Shown piece by piece: positions 1 through 8,341 of a stretch of DNA of 64,000 bases. Both the position numbers and the translations under genes were made by a program. How positions within the stretch are numbered: the stretch's first letter is position 1; each line of letters starts with the position of its first letter. The notes under the pieces are model-generated. The model was not told the DNA's origin and searched no databases. It saw only the letters and a list, made by a program, of their open reading frames with translations. The stretch comes from Desulfovibrio sp. UIB00. Lineage in GTDB: Bacteria; Desulfobacterota; Desulfovibrionia; Desulfovibrionales; Desulfovibrionaceae. Location: NCBI RefSeq assembly GCF_022508225.1, contig NZ_JAETXJ010000003.1:367556-431555 (forward strand). The letters are read 5' to 3'.

Positions 1-1544
1 GGCTCGACACGCCGCCCTCGGCCCATCTGGCTGTTGCCAGACAAAACCTTCTGGCATTGGGCGCGGTGGATGACCAGTTGCGGCCAACGGCTTTGGGCCG
101 CAGCATGGCCGCATTGCCCCTTGCGCCGCGCACGGCGCGCCTGCTGCTGTGGGGACGCGACAAATCCCTTGCCGCATTGGCTGCCTGTATCGCCGCGCTA
201 CTGGAAGAACGCGACCCTCTGGCCTTTGCCGCTGGTAAAGGCAAGGGCGGCATGCCTGCCGCTGGTGCGGGATGCGATGTGCTGCGCCGCCTCGACTGGC
301 TATGCCGCGATAACGCGGCGGGCAAGAATGCGGATGCCGCCCGCGAGCGGGTACGCCGTCTGGCGCAACGCCTCATGCGTCAGATTGATCGGCATGAGGA
401 GAAAGGTTCCCGGTCTGCGGCACAGGGGCAATCCAACAAAACGGGCAACATTTTTTCCGCAGCTCTTGCTCTGGCCGCAAGCCTCGGGCAACTACTGGCT
501 GTGGCGTGGCCGGAACAGGTCGCCATGCGGCAGACAGACGGTCAGCCGCAGAGCAGCAATGGAAATTTTGCGGGAGGGGCGGCTCCCATGACGCCCTATC
601 TCCTGCGCAGCGGACGGGCCGCCCAGATAGCCAGCGAGGATCCCTTGGCGCGCCTGCCCTTTCTGGCCATTGCAGAAGTTGACGGCGCAGCGCCACGCGG
701 GCGCATCCGCCTTGCCGCCGCACTTTCGCCCGATGATCTTGCAGCGCTTTTCAGCGCTGATATTTGCAACGAAGACAAACTCACGGTTTCGGATGCCGGG
801 CTGGTCAGCGCCCGGCGGCAGCGAGTTCTGGGATCTCTGGTTCTTGAGGATGCCCCCCTGCCCCGACCTCTACCCCATCAATGCGCGGCTGCCCTGTGCG
901 CCTATGTGCAGAACAAGGGGCTGGAATGTCTGCCGTGGGATGATGCCGCAAAGCAGTGGTGCGCGCGGGTAAGCCTGCTGCGCGAGCTGGACGGCGAGGC
1001 ATGGCCCGATGTTTCTGATGCCGCCCTGCTGGCGACCATCAATGACTGGCTCGCACCAGCCTTGCAGCAGGCACTCGAAAGGTCAGCCGGGCAAGGCAAG
1101 CAGGGGCGGGCCAATTCGCTGGCGGCGCTCGGGCCGGAGCAATTGCTGGATGCCCTGCGCCGTCTGTTGCCGGGTAATCTTCACCGGATACTAGAACGGC
1201 AGGCCCCCACGGAGTGGCAGGTACCGTCAGGGGCCATGCGACCCATTGTGTATGGTGAAGACGGCGGCCCCTGGCTGGCCGCCAAGTTGCAGGAATTATT
1301 CGGGTGCGTGGACACGCCGCGCATAGCTGATGGGCGCGTAGCTCTGGTGCTGCGTCTCAATTCGCCCGCAGGGCGTCCCTTGCAGGTCACGCGCGATCTG
1401 GCCCACTTCTGGCGCAACGGCTACCCCGCAGTGCGCGCAGAAATGCGGGGCCGCTATCCCAAGCATCCCTGGCCGGAAGATCCGGTTAACGCCGTGGCCA
1501 CGGTTCTGACCAAAAAACGGCTTGCCGAGCGGCAAAAAAGCTGA
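1..1544 (+). CDS. hrpB: ATP-dependent helicase HrpB, C-terminal part (cut by window edge)
   Basis: The reading frame is already open at the first base (codons begin at position 3), so the gene starts upstream of the window; the first ATG-like codon near 57 is internal. The visible part begins in the helicase-associated region (LDTPPSAHLAVARQ, then GAVDDQLRPTALGRSMAALP) and ends in the HrpB-specific C-terminal region with LQVTRDLAHFWRNGYP and VRAEMRGRYPKHPWPEDP, which are characteristic of the family. HrpB is a DEAH-box RNA helicase-like ATPase related to HrpA; its cellular substrate is not well defined. The DEAH and Walker motifs must lie upstream and cannot be checked here. It converges with the hydrolase gene that follows on the minus strand. 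Confidence 0.9.
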   Translation, partial: LDTPPSAHLAVARQNLLALGAVDDQLRPTALGRSMAALPLAPRTARLLLWGRDKSLAALAACIAALLEERDPLAFAAGKGKGGMPAAGAGCDVLRRLDWLCRDNAAGKNADAARERVRRLAQRLMRQIDRHEEKGSRSAAQGQSNKTGNIFSAALALAASLGQLLAVAWPEQVAMRQTDGQPQSSNGNFAGGAAPMTPYLLRSGRAAQIASEDPLARLPFLAIAEVDGAAPRGRIRLAAALSPDDLAALFSADICNEDKLTVSDAGLVSARRQRVLGSLVLEDAPLPRPLPHQCAAALCAYVQNKGLECLPWDDAAKQWCARVSLLRELDGEAWPDVSDAALLATINDWLAPALQQALERSAGQGKQGRANSLAALGPEQLLDALRRLLPGNLHRILERQAPTEWQVPSGAMRPIVYGEDGGPWLAAKLQELFGCVDTPRIADGRVALVLRLNSPAGRPLQVTRDLAHFWRNGYPAVRAEMRGRYPKHPWPEDPVNAVATVLTKKRLAERQKS

Positions 1545-1608
1545 CGCGCCCGCAAATTTCCATCGCAGCAAGCCCTTTGCTGTTGCGCCCGGTCGCGATA
1601 CCAAGCGC

Positions 1609-2610
1609 CTAAAAAACATCGCGCTCTGTCAACTGGCGCACAAATTCGCGCGCGCGTTGCTCGCTGTAGTATTCCTGCTTCTGTTGCACAAAACCCACAT
1701 GCCCGCCGTGCGGGGCAACCTCAAGATGCAGGTGCGCGCTCTGCTCCGCCGTCTGCCACGGATAACACGAAGGCGCGCAAAAAGGGTCGTCCGCTGCCAT
1801 AAGCAACAGGGTCGGCACGTCTATGAAGGGCAGGTCGGGCAAAACCGTGTTCTTTTCCCAATAATCTTTGGCTGATGCAAAACCAAAGGCAGGCGCGGTA
1901 AAACGCTCGTCAAACTCCGCAAAAGTATGGATTTTTTCCACACCGTCAACTGAAGGATAGGAAGGAAAACGCTCGGCCTTCTCTCGGACTTTTTTACGTA
2001 GTGTGCGCAAAAAATAGCTCATGTAGATGCGGCAGGCAGGGCCGTCCATGACCGGTGCAGCGGCGGAAAGATCGCACGGCACAGACACAACCACAGCCGC
2101 CCGCACCAGTGGCGAAACCGGCCCACGTCCCAGATAACGGCAAATCTGGTTGCCCCCCATGCTAAAGCCAGCCAACAGCAGGGGGCGGTCAAACTGCTCG
2201 GCAAAGCGCACCACAGTTCCCAAATCTTCAATCTCACCCATATGATACAGGCGTGCAGTGCGGTTGCTCTCACCCGAGCAGGAGCGCATGTTCCATGCCA
2301 GCACGTCAAAGCCTTCGGCCCGCAGGGCATTGGCCATGCCCAGTACATACTTGCGGCGGCTGTTGCCCTCGAGCCCGTGCGAAATAACAGCCATGCCCCT
2401 GCCCTGCCCAAAAGGGCGCTCCGCCCTGTCCTTTCCAAATGAGGGATGCTGATCAACATCAAGAAAGTCGCCATCAGGCGTTTCCAGGCGCACCCGGCGC
2501 ACAGAGGGCGACATTTGCGGCTTTTCACGAAAAAGCACGGGCCACATGGTGTTGGCGTGGCCGTTGCGCACAAACCACGGCGCAATGTATGTTGAAACAA
2601 GAACTGGCAT
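1609..2610 (-). CDS. YheT-family alpha/beta hydrolase
   Basis: A 333-residue alpha/beta-hydrolase fold protein. The N-terminus reads [20 protein letters not shown], matching the usual YheT opening (a hydrophobic stretch then PPWW-RNGH). HGLEGNS supplies the oxyanion-hole region, GFSMGG is the nucleophile elbow with the catalytic Ser, AADDPF carries the acidic residue, and APHGGHVGF the catalytic His, so the triad looks complete. Substrate is unknown; relatives are called carboxylesterases. An ATG at 2742 would give a longer protein, but the extra 44 residues match nothing in the family and would begin on top of a plausible promoter, so I chose the ATG at 2610. The ribosome site there is weak. 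Confidence 0.85.
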   Translation of the reverse strand: MPVLVSTYIAPWFVRNGHANTMWPVLFREKPQMSPSVRRVRLETPDGDFLDVDQHPSFGKDRAERPFGQGRGMAVISHGLEGNSRRKYVLGMANALRAEGFDVLAWNMRSCSGESNRTARLYHMGEIEDLGTVVRFAEQFDRPLLLAGFSMGGNQICRYLGRGPVSPLVRAAVVVSVPCDLSAAAPVMDGPACRIYMSYFLRTLRKKVREKAERFPSYPSVDGVEKIHTFAEFDERFTAPAFGFASAKDYWEKNTVLPDLPFIDVPTLLLMAADDPFCAPSCYPWQTAEQSAHLHLEVAPHGGHVGFVQQKQEYYSEQRAREFVRQLTERDVF

Positions 2611-2740
2611 GACAATCCCGGTAAAAGATGGCGGCGCAGCCGCGCTGGCAGATTCAGACAATGGCGGTTTGACGGCATACAAGGGCTTGGCAGCCGCCAA
2701 GGCCTCGTATACCTTCGCCGCATGCACAACAAAGCTCCCC

Positions 2741-2770
2741 AAAATAGCGCCACGCGCAAAATTCTGTCAA
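2741..2770 (-). promoter_or_regulatory. Candidate sigma70 promoter for the YheT-family gene
   Basis: On the minus strand TTGACA (2770-2765) is followed after 18 bases by TATTTT (2746-2741). The -35 is a perfect consensus match and the -10 matches four of six positions. The predicted transcript would have a leader of roughly 120 bases before the chosen ATG at 2610. Confidence 0.4.
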
Positions 2771-2892
2771 ATCCGGCACGTCAGGCCTTTACCCAGCAAA
2801 TACCCAGCCCCAAGGCCGCACCCGCTGCGCCTGCAGCAGCGGCTGTAAGCGCGCAGCCAGCCCAGCCCAGAGGCAAGGATGCTGTACAATCC

Positions 2893-4164
2893 ATGCACCC
2901 CAAAAGAAAAAGCGCGCAGCCCGTGCACAACGGCGGGCAACGCTGCCCTGGTATGGCAGATGTGCTGATTTTGGGCGCTGGCGCTGCGGGGCTTATGTGC
3001 GCCCGCGAGGCGGCGTCAAAAGGCTTGAGCGTTGTATTGCTTGAGCGTGGGTCTGTGCCCGGGCGCAAGCTGGCTGTGAGCGGCGGCGGCAAGGCAAACT
3101 TTACCAACCGCACAGTCAGCCCCAAGGACTATCGGTGCGACGGAAGCAGGGGCAATGCATTTTGCGCCCCAGCACTCAAAGGCTTTACGCCGGAGCGCAT
3201 GCTGCGTCTTGTGCAGGAATGGAACCTGCCCTTTGAAGAACGTACCCACGGACAGCTTTTTCTGACTGTTTCTGCGCAACGGCTGGTCAGAGCGCTGACA
3301 GACGACTGCCGCAAACACGGCTGCGTTATTGCCTGCGGCACTACAGTATCAGCAGTGGAGGCGCAGGGGGATGGCTTTTCTGTGCAGACGGAGGGCGGCT
3401 CATGGCGCGGCAAGGCTCTGGTGCTGGCGCTAGGCAGCCCGGCATGGCCTCAGGCTGGTGGAAGCGGTGCTGGCTATCGGCTGGCGGAAGAACTGGGGCA
3501 CAGCATTGTTCTGCCACGCGCAGTGCTCACGCCGCTTCGCCTTAATTCGGATTCGCCCCTGCTCGACCTGACGGGCATCAGCCTGCCTGTGGGAGTTACA
3601 CTTGGGCAACGCCACTGGGTGGACGACCTGCTCTTCACCCATGAGGGACTCAGCGGGCCAGCAGCCCTCAAAGCATCCCTCTATTGGGCTGAAGGCGCTG
3701 CAATCACGCTGAATTTTTTACCGGAGCAGGATGTTGCCGCCCTTATGGATGCGCCGCAGGCGGGCAAGCAAACCCCGCGCGCCCTGCTGGCAAGGCTTCT
3801 GCCCCAAAGGCTTGTGGACGCCCTGCTACCGGAGGAAACCGCGAGGCGCAAAGTTGCGGAGCTTTCGCGCGCGGCCCGTTTGGCGATTGTGGAGGCAGTG
3901 CAACGGTACGCGGTGACGCCGCAGGCAACTGCGGGGCTAAAAAAGGCGGAGGCCTGCTCCGGCGGCGTAAATACCGACGAAATAGACCCCAAGACCATGC
4001 GCAGCCTGCTGCAAAAAAATCTGTTTGTGGTGGGCGAACTACTGGACGTTACAGGCCTGCTGGGCGGCTACAATCTGCATTGGGCATGGGCCAGCGGCAT
4101 GGCGGCTGCCAGAGAACTGACCCGCAGCACTACCGCTCAGGCAGTTGCGCCTGTCACGGATTAA
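2893..4164 (+). CDS. YhiN/HI0933-family NAD(P)/FAD-dependent oxidoreductase
   Basis: A flavoprotein of the HI0933/YhiN family (aminoacetone-oxidase-like fold). It has the N-terminal dinucleotide-binding motif MADVLILGAGAAGLMCAREA, the family signature GRKLAVSGGGKANFTN, and near the C-terminus LFVVGELLDVTGLLGGYN, a second FAD contact followed by LHWAWASGMAAA. The CSGGVN segment precedes it. Physiological substrate is unknown. Possible starts are ATG 2722, 2893 and 2953. The residues before 2893 are low-complexity Ala/Pro and overlap the divergent promoter. At 2893 there is an AAGGA upstream; 2953 would place the first strand of the Rossmann fold right at the N-terminus. I list 2893, with 2953 as a real alternative. 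Confidence 0.85.
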   Translation: MHPKRKSAQPVHNGGQRCPGMADVLILGAGAAGLMCAREAASKGLSVVLLERGSVPGRKLAVSGGGKANFTNRTVSPKDYRCDGSRGNAFCAPALKGFTPERMLRLVQEWNLPFEERTHGQLFLTVSAQRLVRALTDDCRKHGCVIACGTTVSAVEAQGDGFSVQTEGGSWRGKALVLALGSPAWPQAGGSGAGYRLAEELGHSIVLPRAVLTPLRLNSDSPLLDLTGISLPVGVTLGQRHWVDDLLFTHEGLSGPAALKASLYWAEGAAITLNFLPEQDVAALMDAPQAGKQTPRALLARLLPQRLVDALLPEETARRKVAELSRAARLAIVEAVQRYAVTPQATAGLKKAEACSGGVNTDEIDPKTMRSLLQKNLFVVGELLDVTGLLGGYNLHWAWASGMAAARELTRSTTAQAVAPVTD

Positions 4165-4203
4165 ACGGCTGGCAGCTCACTGCATGCCCCTAGAGTGGCA
4201 ACG

Positions 4204-4407
4204 CTAGATGCGGTTGCAGTAGACGTTTTCCAAAAAATGCTCCATGGCTTCATCCGCCTGACGGATGTAGTCCTGGAGCGGAAACTGGGCCTTGCAGGCC
4301 GGGCAGTACATATAGACTTCGTGGCAGGTGCGGGCGATATGCAGGGGCGCGCCGCAGGTCGGGCATACAAGCGTAGTCTTGACATCACGGGGTGCAAAAA
4401 AAGCCAT
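4204..4407 (-). CDS. Small zinc-ribbon protein (two CxxC knuckles)
   Basis: A 67-residue protein with CPTC at residues 15-18 and CPAC at 35-38, spaced as a single zinc-ribbon that should bind one metal ion. An extra Cys lies at 28. The C-terminal third (DYIRQADEAMEHFLENVYC) looks helical and acidic. I know of no assigned function. It stands alone between the flavoprotein gene and an intergenic stretch. The paired CxxC spacing, together with a complete, compact reading frame, argues that it is real. The ribosome-binding site is weak (AAAGAAT). Confidence 0.7.
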   Translation of the reverse strand: MAFFAPRDVKTTLVCPTCGAPLHIARTCHEVYMYCPACKAQFPLQDYIRQADEAMEHFLENVYCNRI

Positions 4408-4766
4408 GGCGATTCTTTGTGTTAGAAGTATTGTTTGAAGTGCTGGCCTGTCTGAGGCTGGCGCTGTAAGGGCTGCTTTTATCCCCCAGCAGGGCTATTG
4501 GTCATGAAACTGGGGCAAACCGCATCTGCCCTTCAAATCCGGTGGCGCAGCGTAGCTTATCCTTAGAGCATTTGCCCCATATTTTTGTCAACATGGGCCA
4601 GATGCAGCAACCCCCCTGCCACCATGTTGGGCAGGCCATAAAAAATGCCCGCAAATGCCCGGCTCCCTAGGCTCAAATTTGTTATTGCGTCCGCCGTCCG
4701 CTCATGCCATAGACGTACAGCCATATTGTTGTAGATGTGGCATAACCAGAAGAAACGGATACGAAC
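4408..4766 (+). other. Intergenic stretch without a recognisable gene
   Basis: No reading frame here resembles a protein. The only structure I could find is an 8-bp inverted repeat, CAACATGG (4589-4596) with CCATGTTG (4622-4629), around a 25-base loop. A promoter for the exported Lys-rich protein must lie toward the right end, but no convincing -35/-10 pair stands out. Confidence 0.5.
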
Positions 4767-5003
4767 ATGAAAAAGCTCCTTATGGCTGCCGTGGCCCTTT
4801 CGCTGATGACTGCTCCCTGCCTCTTCAGCACTGAAGCCAACGCCGCTAACACCGCTCCGGCAACTGTTGCAAGTGGAACCAAGGCACCCAAAGCCAGCAA
4901 GGCCAGCAAGGCAAAGGCTCCCGCCAAAGCAAAAAAAGTTTCTGCCAAGGCTCCCGCCAAGGCAAAGAAAGCTCCTACAAAGAAAAAGACGCAGGCAATC
5001 TAG
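4767..5003 (+). CDS. Exported Lys/Ala-rich basic protein with KAPAKAKK repeats
   Basis: A 78-residue protein. Residues 1 to about 26 form a Sec signal peptide (MKKLLMAAVALSLMTAPCLF with an ANA-A cleavage site). The mature part is almost entirely Ala, Lys, Pro, Ser and Thr, with repeated KAPKASKASKAKAPAKAKK and a second KAPAKAKKAP unit, resembling the tail of histone H1 or of bacterial H1-like proteins. Unlike those it carries a signal peptide, so it is probably a periplasmic or surface polycation, not a nucleoid protein. Function is unknown. It is monocistronic, with a strong terminator immediately after the stop. Confidence 0.75.
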   Translation: MKKLLMAAVALSLMTAPCLFSTEANAANTAPATVASGTKAPKASKASKAKAPAKAKKVSAKAPAKAKKAPTKKKTQAI

Positions 5004-5015
5004 TTCTTGCTGTCA

Positions 5016-5040
5016 AAAAGGCCGGTTAAACCGGCCTTTT
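5016..5040 (+). terminator. Rho-independent terminator after the Lys-rich gene
   Basis: AAAAGGCCGGTT (5016-5027) and AACCGGCCTTTT (5029-5040) form a perfect GC-centred stem ending in a short T-run; the A-run on the left lets it work in both directions. Confidence 0.85.
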
Positions 5041-5188
5041 ACAGTTTATATTAATGCGCTATTGAGTGCATAATCAGCTAACAGCAGAATAATGCACGCG
5101 CGGGAATGTAAAAATACCACCTAATGCGGAGCAATTTAGTCAAAGTTCATCGTTTGGCAATCATTTTTGAAGCCAATGCAGATAATAC

Positions 5189-5217
5189 TTGACGATTTTT
5201 TTGCTTAACAGTACTGT
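5189..5217 (+). promoter_or_regulatory. Candidate sigma70 promoter for the RRM protein gene
   Basis: TTGACG (5189-5194), a 17-base spacer and TACTGT (5212-5217). The surrounding sequence is markedly AT-rich. It would give a leader of about 90 bases before the ATG at 5317. Confidence 0.4.
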
Positions 5218-5265
5218 TCGCCCTTATTCATAGGGTGCAGTATTTCTTTTTGCCAGAGACTTTGC

Positions 5266-5298
5266 GTGGGTAAGGCTTCAAGCGGAAAGTTTACCCAC
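5266..5298 (+). promoter_or_regulatory. Leader hairpin just upstream of the RRM gene ribosome-binding site
   Basis: GTGGGTAA (5266-5273) pairs with TTACCCAC (5291-5298) around a 17-base loop, ending about 10 bases before the ACGGAG ribosome site at 5306-5311. The placement would allow structure-dependent control of translation, which is common in RNA-binding and cold-shock genes, but no such control is shown here. Confidence 0.35.
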
Positions 5299-5316
5299 CT
5301 CAACAACGGAGTCGTT

Positions 5317-5583
5317 ATGGCTGTTTCCATTTATGTCGGCAATCTGCCTTTTTCCGCCACCCAGGAAGGCGTTGAAGCCCTGTTCGCCCCCTACGGCGAA
5401 GCCCTTTCCGTCAAGCTCATCATGGATCGCGAAACCGGTCGCCCCCGTGGTTTCGGTTTTGTTGAAATGGACGAAGCCGATGCCCACAAGGCCATTGAAG
5501 CCCTGAACGGCGTTGACTTTGGCGGTCGCACCCTGCGCATCAACCAGGCCGAAGAACGTCGCCCCGCGCCCCGCCGCTGGTAG
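5317..5583 (+). CDS. RRM-domain RNA-binding protein
   Basis: An 88-residue single RNA recognition motif. RNP2 is SIYVGNLPF (residues 4-12) and RNP1 is RGFGFVEM (about 45-52), both with the aromatic residues that stack on RNA. The tail is short and basic (RRPAPRRW), as in bacterial glycine-poor RRM proteins of cyanobacteria and Desulfovibrio, where many are cold-inducible. It probably binds single-stranded RNA in the cytoplasm. The start at 5317 has ACGGAG six bases upstream; an upstream GTG at 5266 would add residues translated from the leader hairpin and is rejected. Terminator follows within 20 bases, so the gene is monocistronic. Confidence 0.9.
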   Translation: MAVSIYVGNLPFSATQEGVEALFAPYGEALSVKLIMDRETGRPRGFGFVEMDEADAHKAIEALNGVDFGGRTLRINQAEERRPAPRRW

Positions 5584-5600
5584 ACCACAAATTTCCTTGA

Positions 5601-5633
5601 AAAAAAGCCGCTGCTCACGCAGCGGCTTTTTTT
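5601..5633 (+). terminator. Rho-independent terminator after the RRM gene
   Basis: AGCCGCTGC (5606-5614), loop TCAC, GCAGCGGCT (5619-5627), flanked by A6 on the left and a T-run on the right; the stem extends through the A/T tracts. Confidence 0.9.
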
Positions 5634-5654
5634 ATTTGTAGCAACGAACCACTT

Positions 5655-5846
5655 CTAGCCTTTCTTGCCCTCGCTCTGGGCAGGCACGTTCTGTTTTTTG
5701 CTCTCTTGCCCAACCACAGCGCCAGAATCAGAAGCGTTGAACTGACATGCGCCGATACAACGGATGCCGCCGCAGTGCGGACAAGCATTGCGCCGCTGCG
5801 GCAAAAACATACACCGCAAAATTGTCAAAATATGCTTGATTGCCAT
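5655..5846 (-). CDS. Small cysteine-containing protein, function unknown
   Basis: A possible 63-residue protein with a hydrophobic-basic N-terminus (MAIKHILTILRCMFLPQRR) followed by ACPHCGG and CIGAC, so Cys at about 12, 22, 25, 30 and 34. The cluster resembles a metal-binding knuckle. The chosen ATG at 5846 has GGTGG four bases upstream; an ATG at 5885 gives a longer version without added similarity. I do not recognise the family. The frame could be chance, but the Cys spacing, ribosome site and absence of a competing gene make it worth listing. Confidence 0.4.
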   Translation of the reverse strand: MAIKHILTILRCMFLPQRRNACPHCGGIRCIGACQFNASDSGAVVGQESKKQNVPAQSEGKKG

Positions 5847-6030
5847 GCAACCACCAAGAGCATCCTTTTGTAATGAAAGCCACACGGTTTAATCCATACG
5901 CTGCAAAAATCCGCACCTGGCATAATGAGGTTCTGTCTCCCAGACCTGCCACGCCGCAAAAACAAATATAGACCTGCCAGCCTGATCAATGGAACCCTTT
6001 CCATGGACAGGCCTTAATTATATGGCTGAG

Positions 6031-6378
6031 CTAAATGGTAATAAGCTTTTCATCATCCTTAAGGATTTTCGTAAACGCCTCCCCAATGTAAAAGACTTCA
6101 TCAACACCTTCCAGCGTTTCTAGTTGCTCAAAGAGGCCGAGGTTTTCAGCGCACTTTCTGCATGCTGAAACATGCCCGCCAGCATCATGAAATTTTTTTA
6201 GAAGACCCTGCAGCTTCACGTCTTCACAAATCAATTGAACGGTTGCACCCCAGAGAATCAGATGCACTTCTCCCCACCAGCCTTGAAGCAAGGAATTTGT
6301 GGCATACATGAAGACCATATTCTCAGCGGTGACAGGATTATCGTTAATCCATAGTATATGCAGACACTTTTTACTCAT
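6031..6378 (-). CDS. DsrE-family protein
   Basis: A 115-residue protein with the DsrE/DsrF-like fold pattern: strand LHILWIN, helix with NMVFMYATNSLLQGWW, strand EVHLILWGATVQLI, then a helix and ACRKCAENLG, followed by VFYIGEAFTKIL. DsrE-like proteins move sulfur as persulfides on conserved Cys or act as small redox/regulatory subunits; the CxxC at ACRKC is the obvious reactive site. No dsr genes are adjacent, so a direct link to sulfite reduction is only inference. Start chosen at 6378, where GGGG lies seven bases upstream; the longer frame from 6447 would add a hydrophobic segment not usual in this family. Confidence 0.75.
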   Translation of the reverse strand: MSKKCLHILWINDNPVTAENMVFMYATNSLLQGWWGEVHLILWGATVQLICEDVKLQGLLKKFHDAGGHVSACRKCAENLGLFEQLETLEGVDEVFYIGEAFTKILKDDEKLITI

Positions 6379-6447
6379 GAATATACCCCATCGGTCAAAG
6401 GGTTGGGCGAGGAGTGTCAGAAGGACCACTCCCAAGAAGAAACACAT

Positions 6448-6808
6448 ACCTCACAATACCAGCTAAATATGGCAAGCACGACAGGTGCACAAGCGCATTT
6501 TTGCTAACGCACAACAACAGTCCAATATTTAGCCAGGTGTAAAAAGGAATGCTGTGCCTACGTTGTGGATTTTACCGCTCTACATGCCCGCAGCTTTTCC
6601 ATGCAACGCTCAGGCTGGCGGCCGTGCAAATCTACGCTTTGCGACGCGCAAATGTCTGTCTGGTACATGGCAATGCCAATCATGCTGCGCAAGGACGGTG
6701 TTATTAGCACCGATTCCCGTCCTTCTTTGGCAAATCATGTATCCTGAGAGCAACACGAGTCCAGTCTATTTTAAATGGTGGACGGAATCCCGTGGACAGC
6801 TCCCCAAC
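6448..6808 (-). other. Intergenic stretch upstream of the DsrE-family gene
   Basis: About 360 bases with no gene I can support. A plus-strand frame from 6554 (GTG start) has no recognisable motif or ribosome site. This region must hold the promoter of the minus-strand DsrE-family gene, but no clean -35/-10 pair is evident. Confidence 0.4.
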
Positions 6809-6841
6809 AAAAAAGTCCGTGAAACCTAGGTCTCACGGACT
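6809..6841 (-). terminator. Terminator of the dcw cluster after ftsZ
   Basis: On the minus strand the stem AGTCCGTGA (6841-6833) pairs with TCACGGACT (6822-6814) and is followed by a run of T (A-run at 6809-6814 on the plus strand). It is the last of four 9-bp hairpins downstream of ftsZ and the only one with a good T-run. Confidence 0.8.
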
Positions 6842-6866
6842 ATAGCGGACATTTACGCCCAGCTCT

Positions 6867-6962
6867 GGGAGGCCCCCAATGGGCCTCCCGGCGGGCATTT
6901 CAGGGCCGAAGAGGCAAGCCCTGAAAATCATGGGCCTTCATGGCAGAAAGCACTCTGCCATG
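6867..6962 (-). other. Three further hairpins in the ftsZ 3' region
   Basis: Three perfect 9-bp stems follow one another: GGGAGGCCC/GGGCCTCCC (6867-6875 with 6881-6889), TTTCAGGGC/GCCCTGAAA (6898-6906 with 6918-6926) and CATGGCAGA/TCTGCCATG (6939-6947 with 6954-6962). None has a T-run, so they are more likely mRNA-end stabilising structures or weak pause sites than complete terminators. Confidence 0.7.
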
Positions 6963-6982
6963 GCGCTCAGGCAACAACAGTA

Positions 6983-8296
6983 TTAGTCTGCCTGGGTGCG
7001 GATGAAGGTAGGAATTTCAAAATCATCCTCATCGTAGGTGAAGTCTTCGTGGCCGGGATTATGCGCACGGCGGCGCGGCTGGCCCACAACTTCACGCTTG
7101 AGCAGATAGGGAGGACGGTTACTGTTTTCATCGTACCAGCGCTCCACTTCAGTGCGGCGGGCAGACTGCGGCAAACGTGACTCGGCGCGTTCCTGCTCGT
7201 CCATCATGCTCTGCTGGGCTGCGCGGGAATTCATGCGGCGCGGTTCGGCAACCACGGCGTCAGGGCCGGGCTTGCGGAAGTTGGTGACAGTGGCCGCAGG
7301 AGCCTGCACGGGCTGAATAACCTGAGGAGAATCAATGCCGGTGGCAATAACGGTGAGGCGGATTTCGTCGCCGATATTGTCGTCAAACACAACACCAAAG
7401 ATGATGTTGGCTTCTTCAGGCGTAGCGTCGCCGATGATGTCGCCGATTTCGGCAATTTCCTCGGCCGTGATGTCTGTGGGGGCGGTGATGTTGTACAGAA
7501 CCGCCTTGGCGCTCTCGAGCGAAACATCTTCAAGCAGCGGGCTCATGATGGCGCGCTGGGCTGCCTCGCGGGCGCGGTTTTCGCCAGAGGCGATGCCCGT
7601 GCCCATCAGGGCCATACCGGCTTCGGCCATCGTGGTGCGCACGTCTGCAAAGTCGAGATTGATAAGGCCTTCACCCACAATGACGTCAGAAATACCCTTG
7701 ACGGCGTAGTACAGCACATCGTTAGCCTTCTGAAGCATTTCGGAGAAAGGAGCCTTCTTGGGGGCAAAGGCGAGCAAACGGTCGTTGGGGATGGTGATCA
7801 GGCAATCCACATGCTGCTTGAACTCTTCAAGCCCGGCTTCAGCAGCGCGCTTGCGCTTGGCGCCTTCAAAGCTGAAGGGCTTGGTCACAACACCCACGGT
7901 GAGGACGCCCATTTCCTTGGCAGCCTGAGCAACCACAGGAGCAGCGCCGGTACCGGTGCCGCCGCCCATGCCAGCAGTAACAAAGACCATATCGGCATCG
8001 CCGATGGCTTCACGAATGCTGCCAACGCTTTCCACCGCCGCCTCGCGGCCAATGGCGGGATTGGCGCCAGCGCCAAGACCCTTGGTGAGTTTTTCACCAA
8101 GCTGCACCTTAACGGAGGCACCGTTCTTGTTCAGCGCCTGCACATCGGTGTTGGCGCAAACAAACTGCACTCCGCGCAGGCCAGAGGCAATCATGTTCTG
8201 CACTGCGTTACCGCCGCCACCACCTACGCCAATAACTTTGATCTTGGCATTGCTGGCCAACGAGGTATCGATATCATCAACGATAGACTGAGCCAT
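6983..8296 (-). CDS. ftsZ: Cell division protein FtsZ
   Basis: A 437-residue tubulin-like GTPase that polymerises into the division ring. The nucleotide-binding loop [11 protein letters not shown] is near residue 20, the tubulin signature [13 protein letters not shown] near 105, and the T7 catalytic loop [11 protein letters not shown] near 208, all intact. A long variable linker (from about 315) leads to the conserved C-terminal peptide [14 protein letters not shown] that docks FtsA. The length is above the common 380-400 because of this linker. Start taken at 8296 (MAQSIVDD) with AGGAGAGG upstream; the ATG at 8323 would add nine residues. It is the last gene of the dcw cluster, 45 bases after ftsA. 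Confidence 0.97.
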   Translation of the reverse strand: MAQSIVDDIDTSLASNAKIKVIGVGGGGGNAVQNMIASGLRGVQFVCANTDVQALNKNGASVKVQLGEKLTKGLGAGANPAIGREAAVESVGSIREAIGDADMVFVTAGMGGGTGTGAAPVVAQAAKEMGVLTVGVVTKPFSFEGAKRKRAAEAGLEEFKQHVDCLITIPNDRLLAFAPKKAPFSEMLQKANDVLYYAVKGISDVIVGEGLINLDFADVRTTMAEAGMALMGTGIASGENRAREAAQRAIMSPLLEDVSLESAKAVLYNITAPTDITAEEIAEIGDIIGDATPEEANIIFGVVFDDNIGDEIRLTVIATGIDSPQVIQPVQAPAATVTNFRKPGPDAVVAEPRRMNSRAAQQSMMDEQERAESRLPQSARRTEVERWYDENSNRPPYLLKREVVGQPRRRAHNPGHEDFTYDEDDFEIPTFIRTQAD

Positions 8297-8341
8297 TACA
8301 CCTCTCCTCTGTGCTATCCTCAAAATGCCCGCTTGAGGTTG

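Noticed and set aside
4589-4629. Possible attenuator or regulatory RNA around the CAACATGG/CCATGTTG repeat
   Set aside because: The stem is only 8 bp with a 25-base loop and no T-run or conserved motif; chance is likely.
6554-6829. A 91-codon plus-strand frame with GTG start
   Set aside because: No ribosome site or motif, and it reads into the terminator of the dcw cluster.
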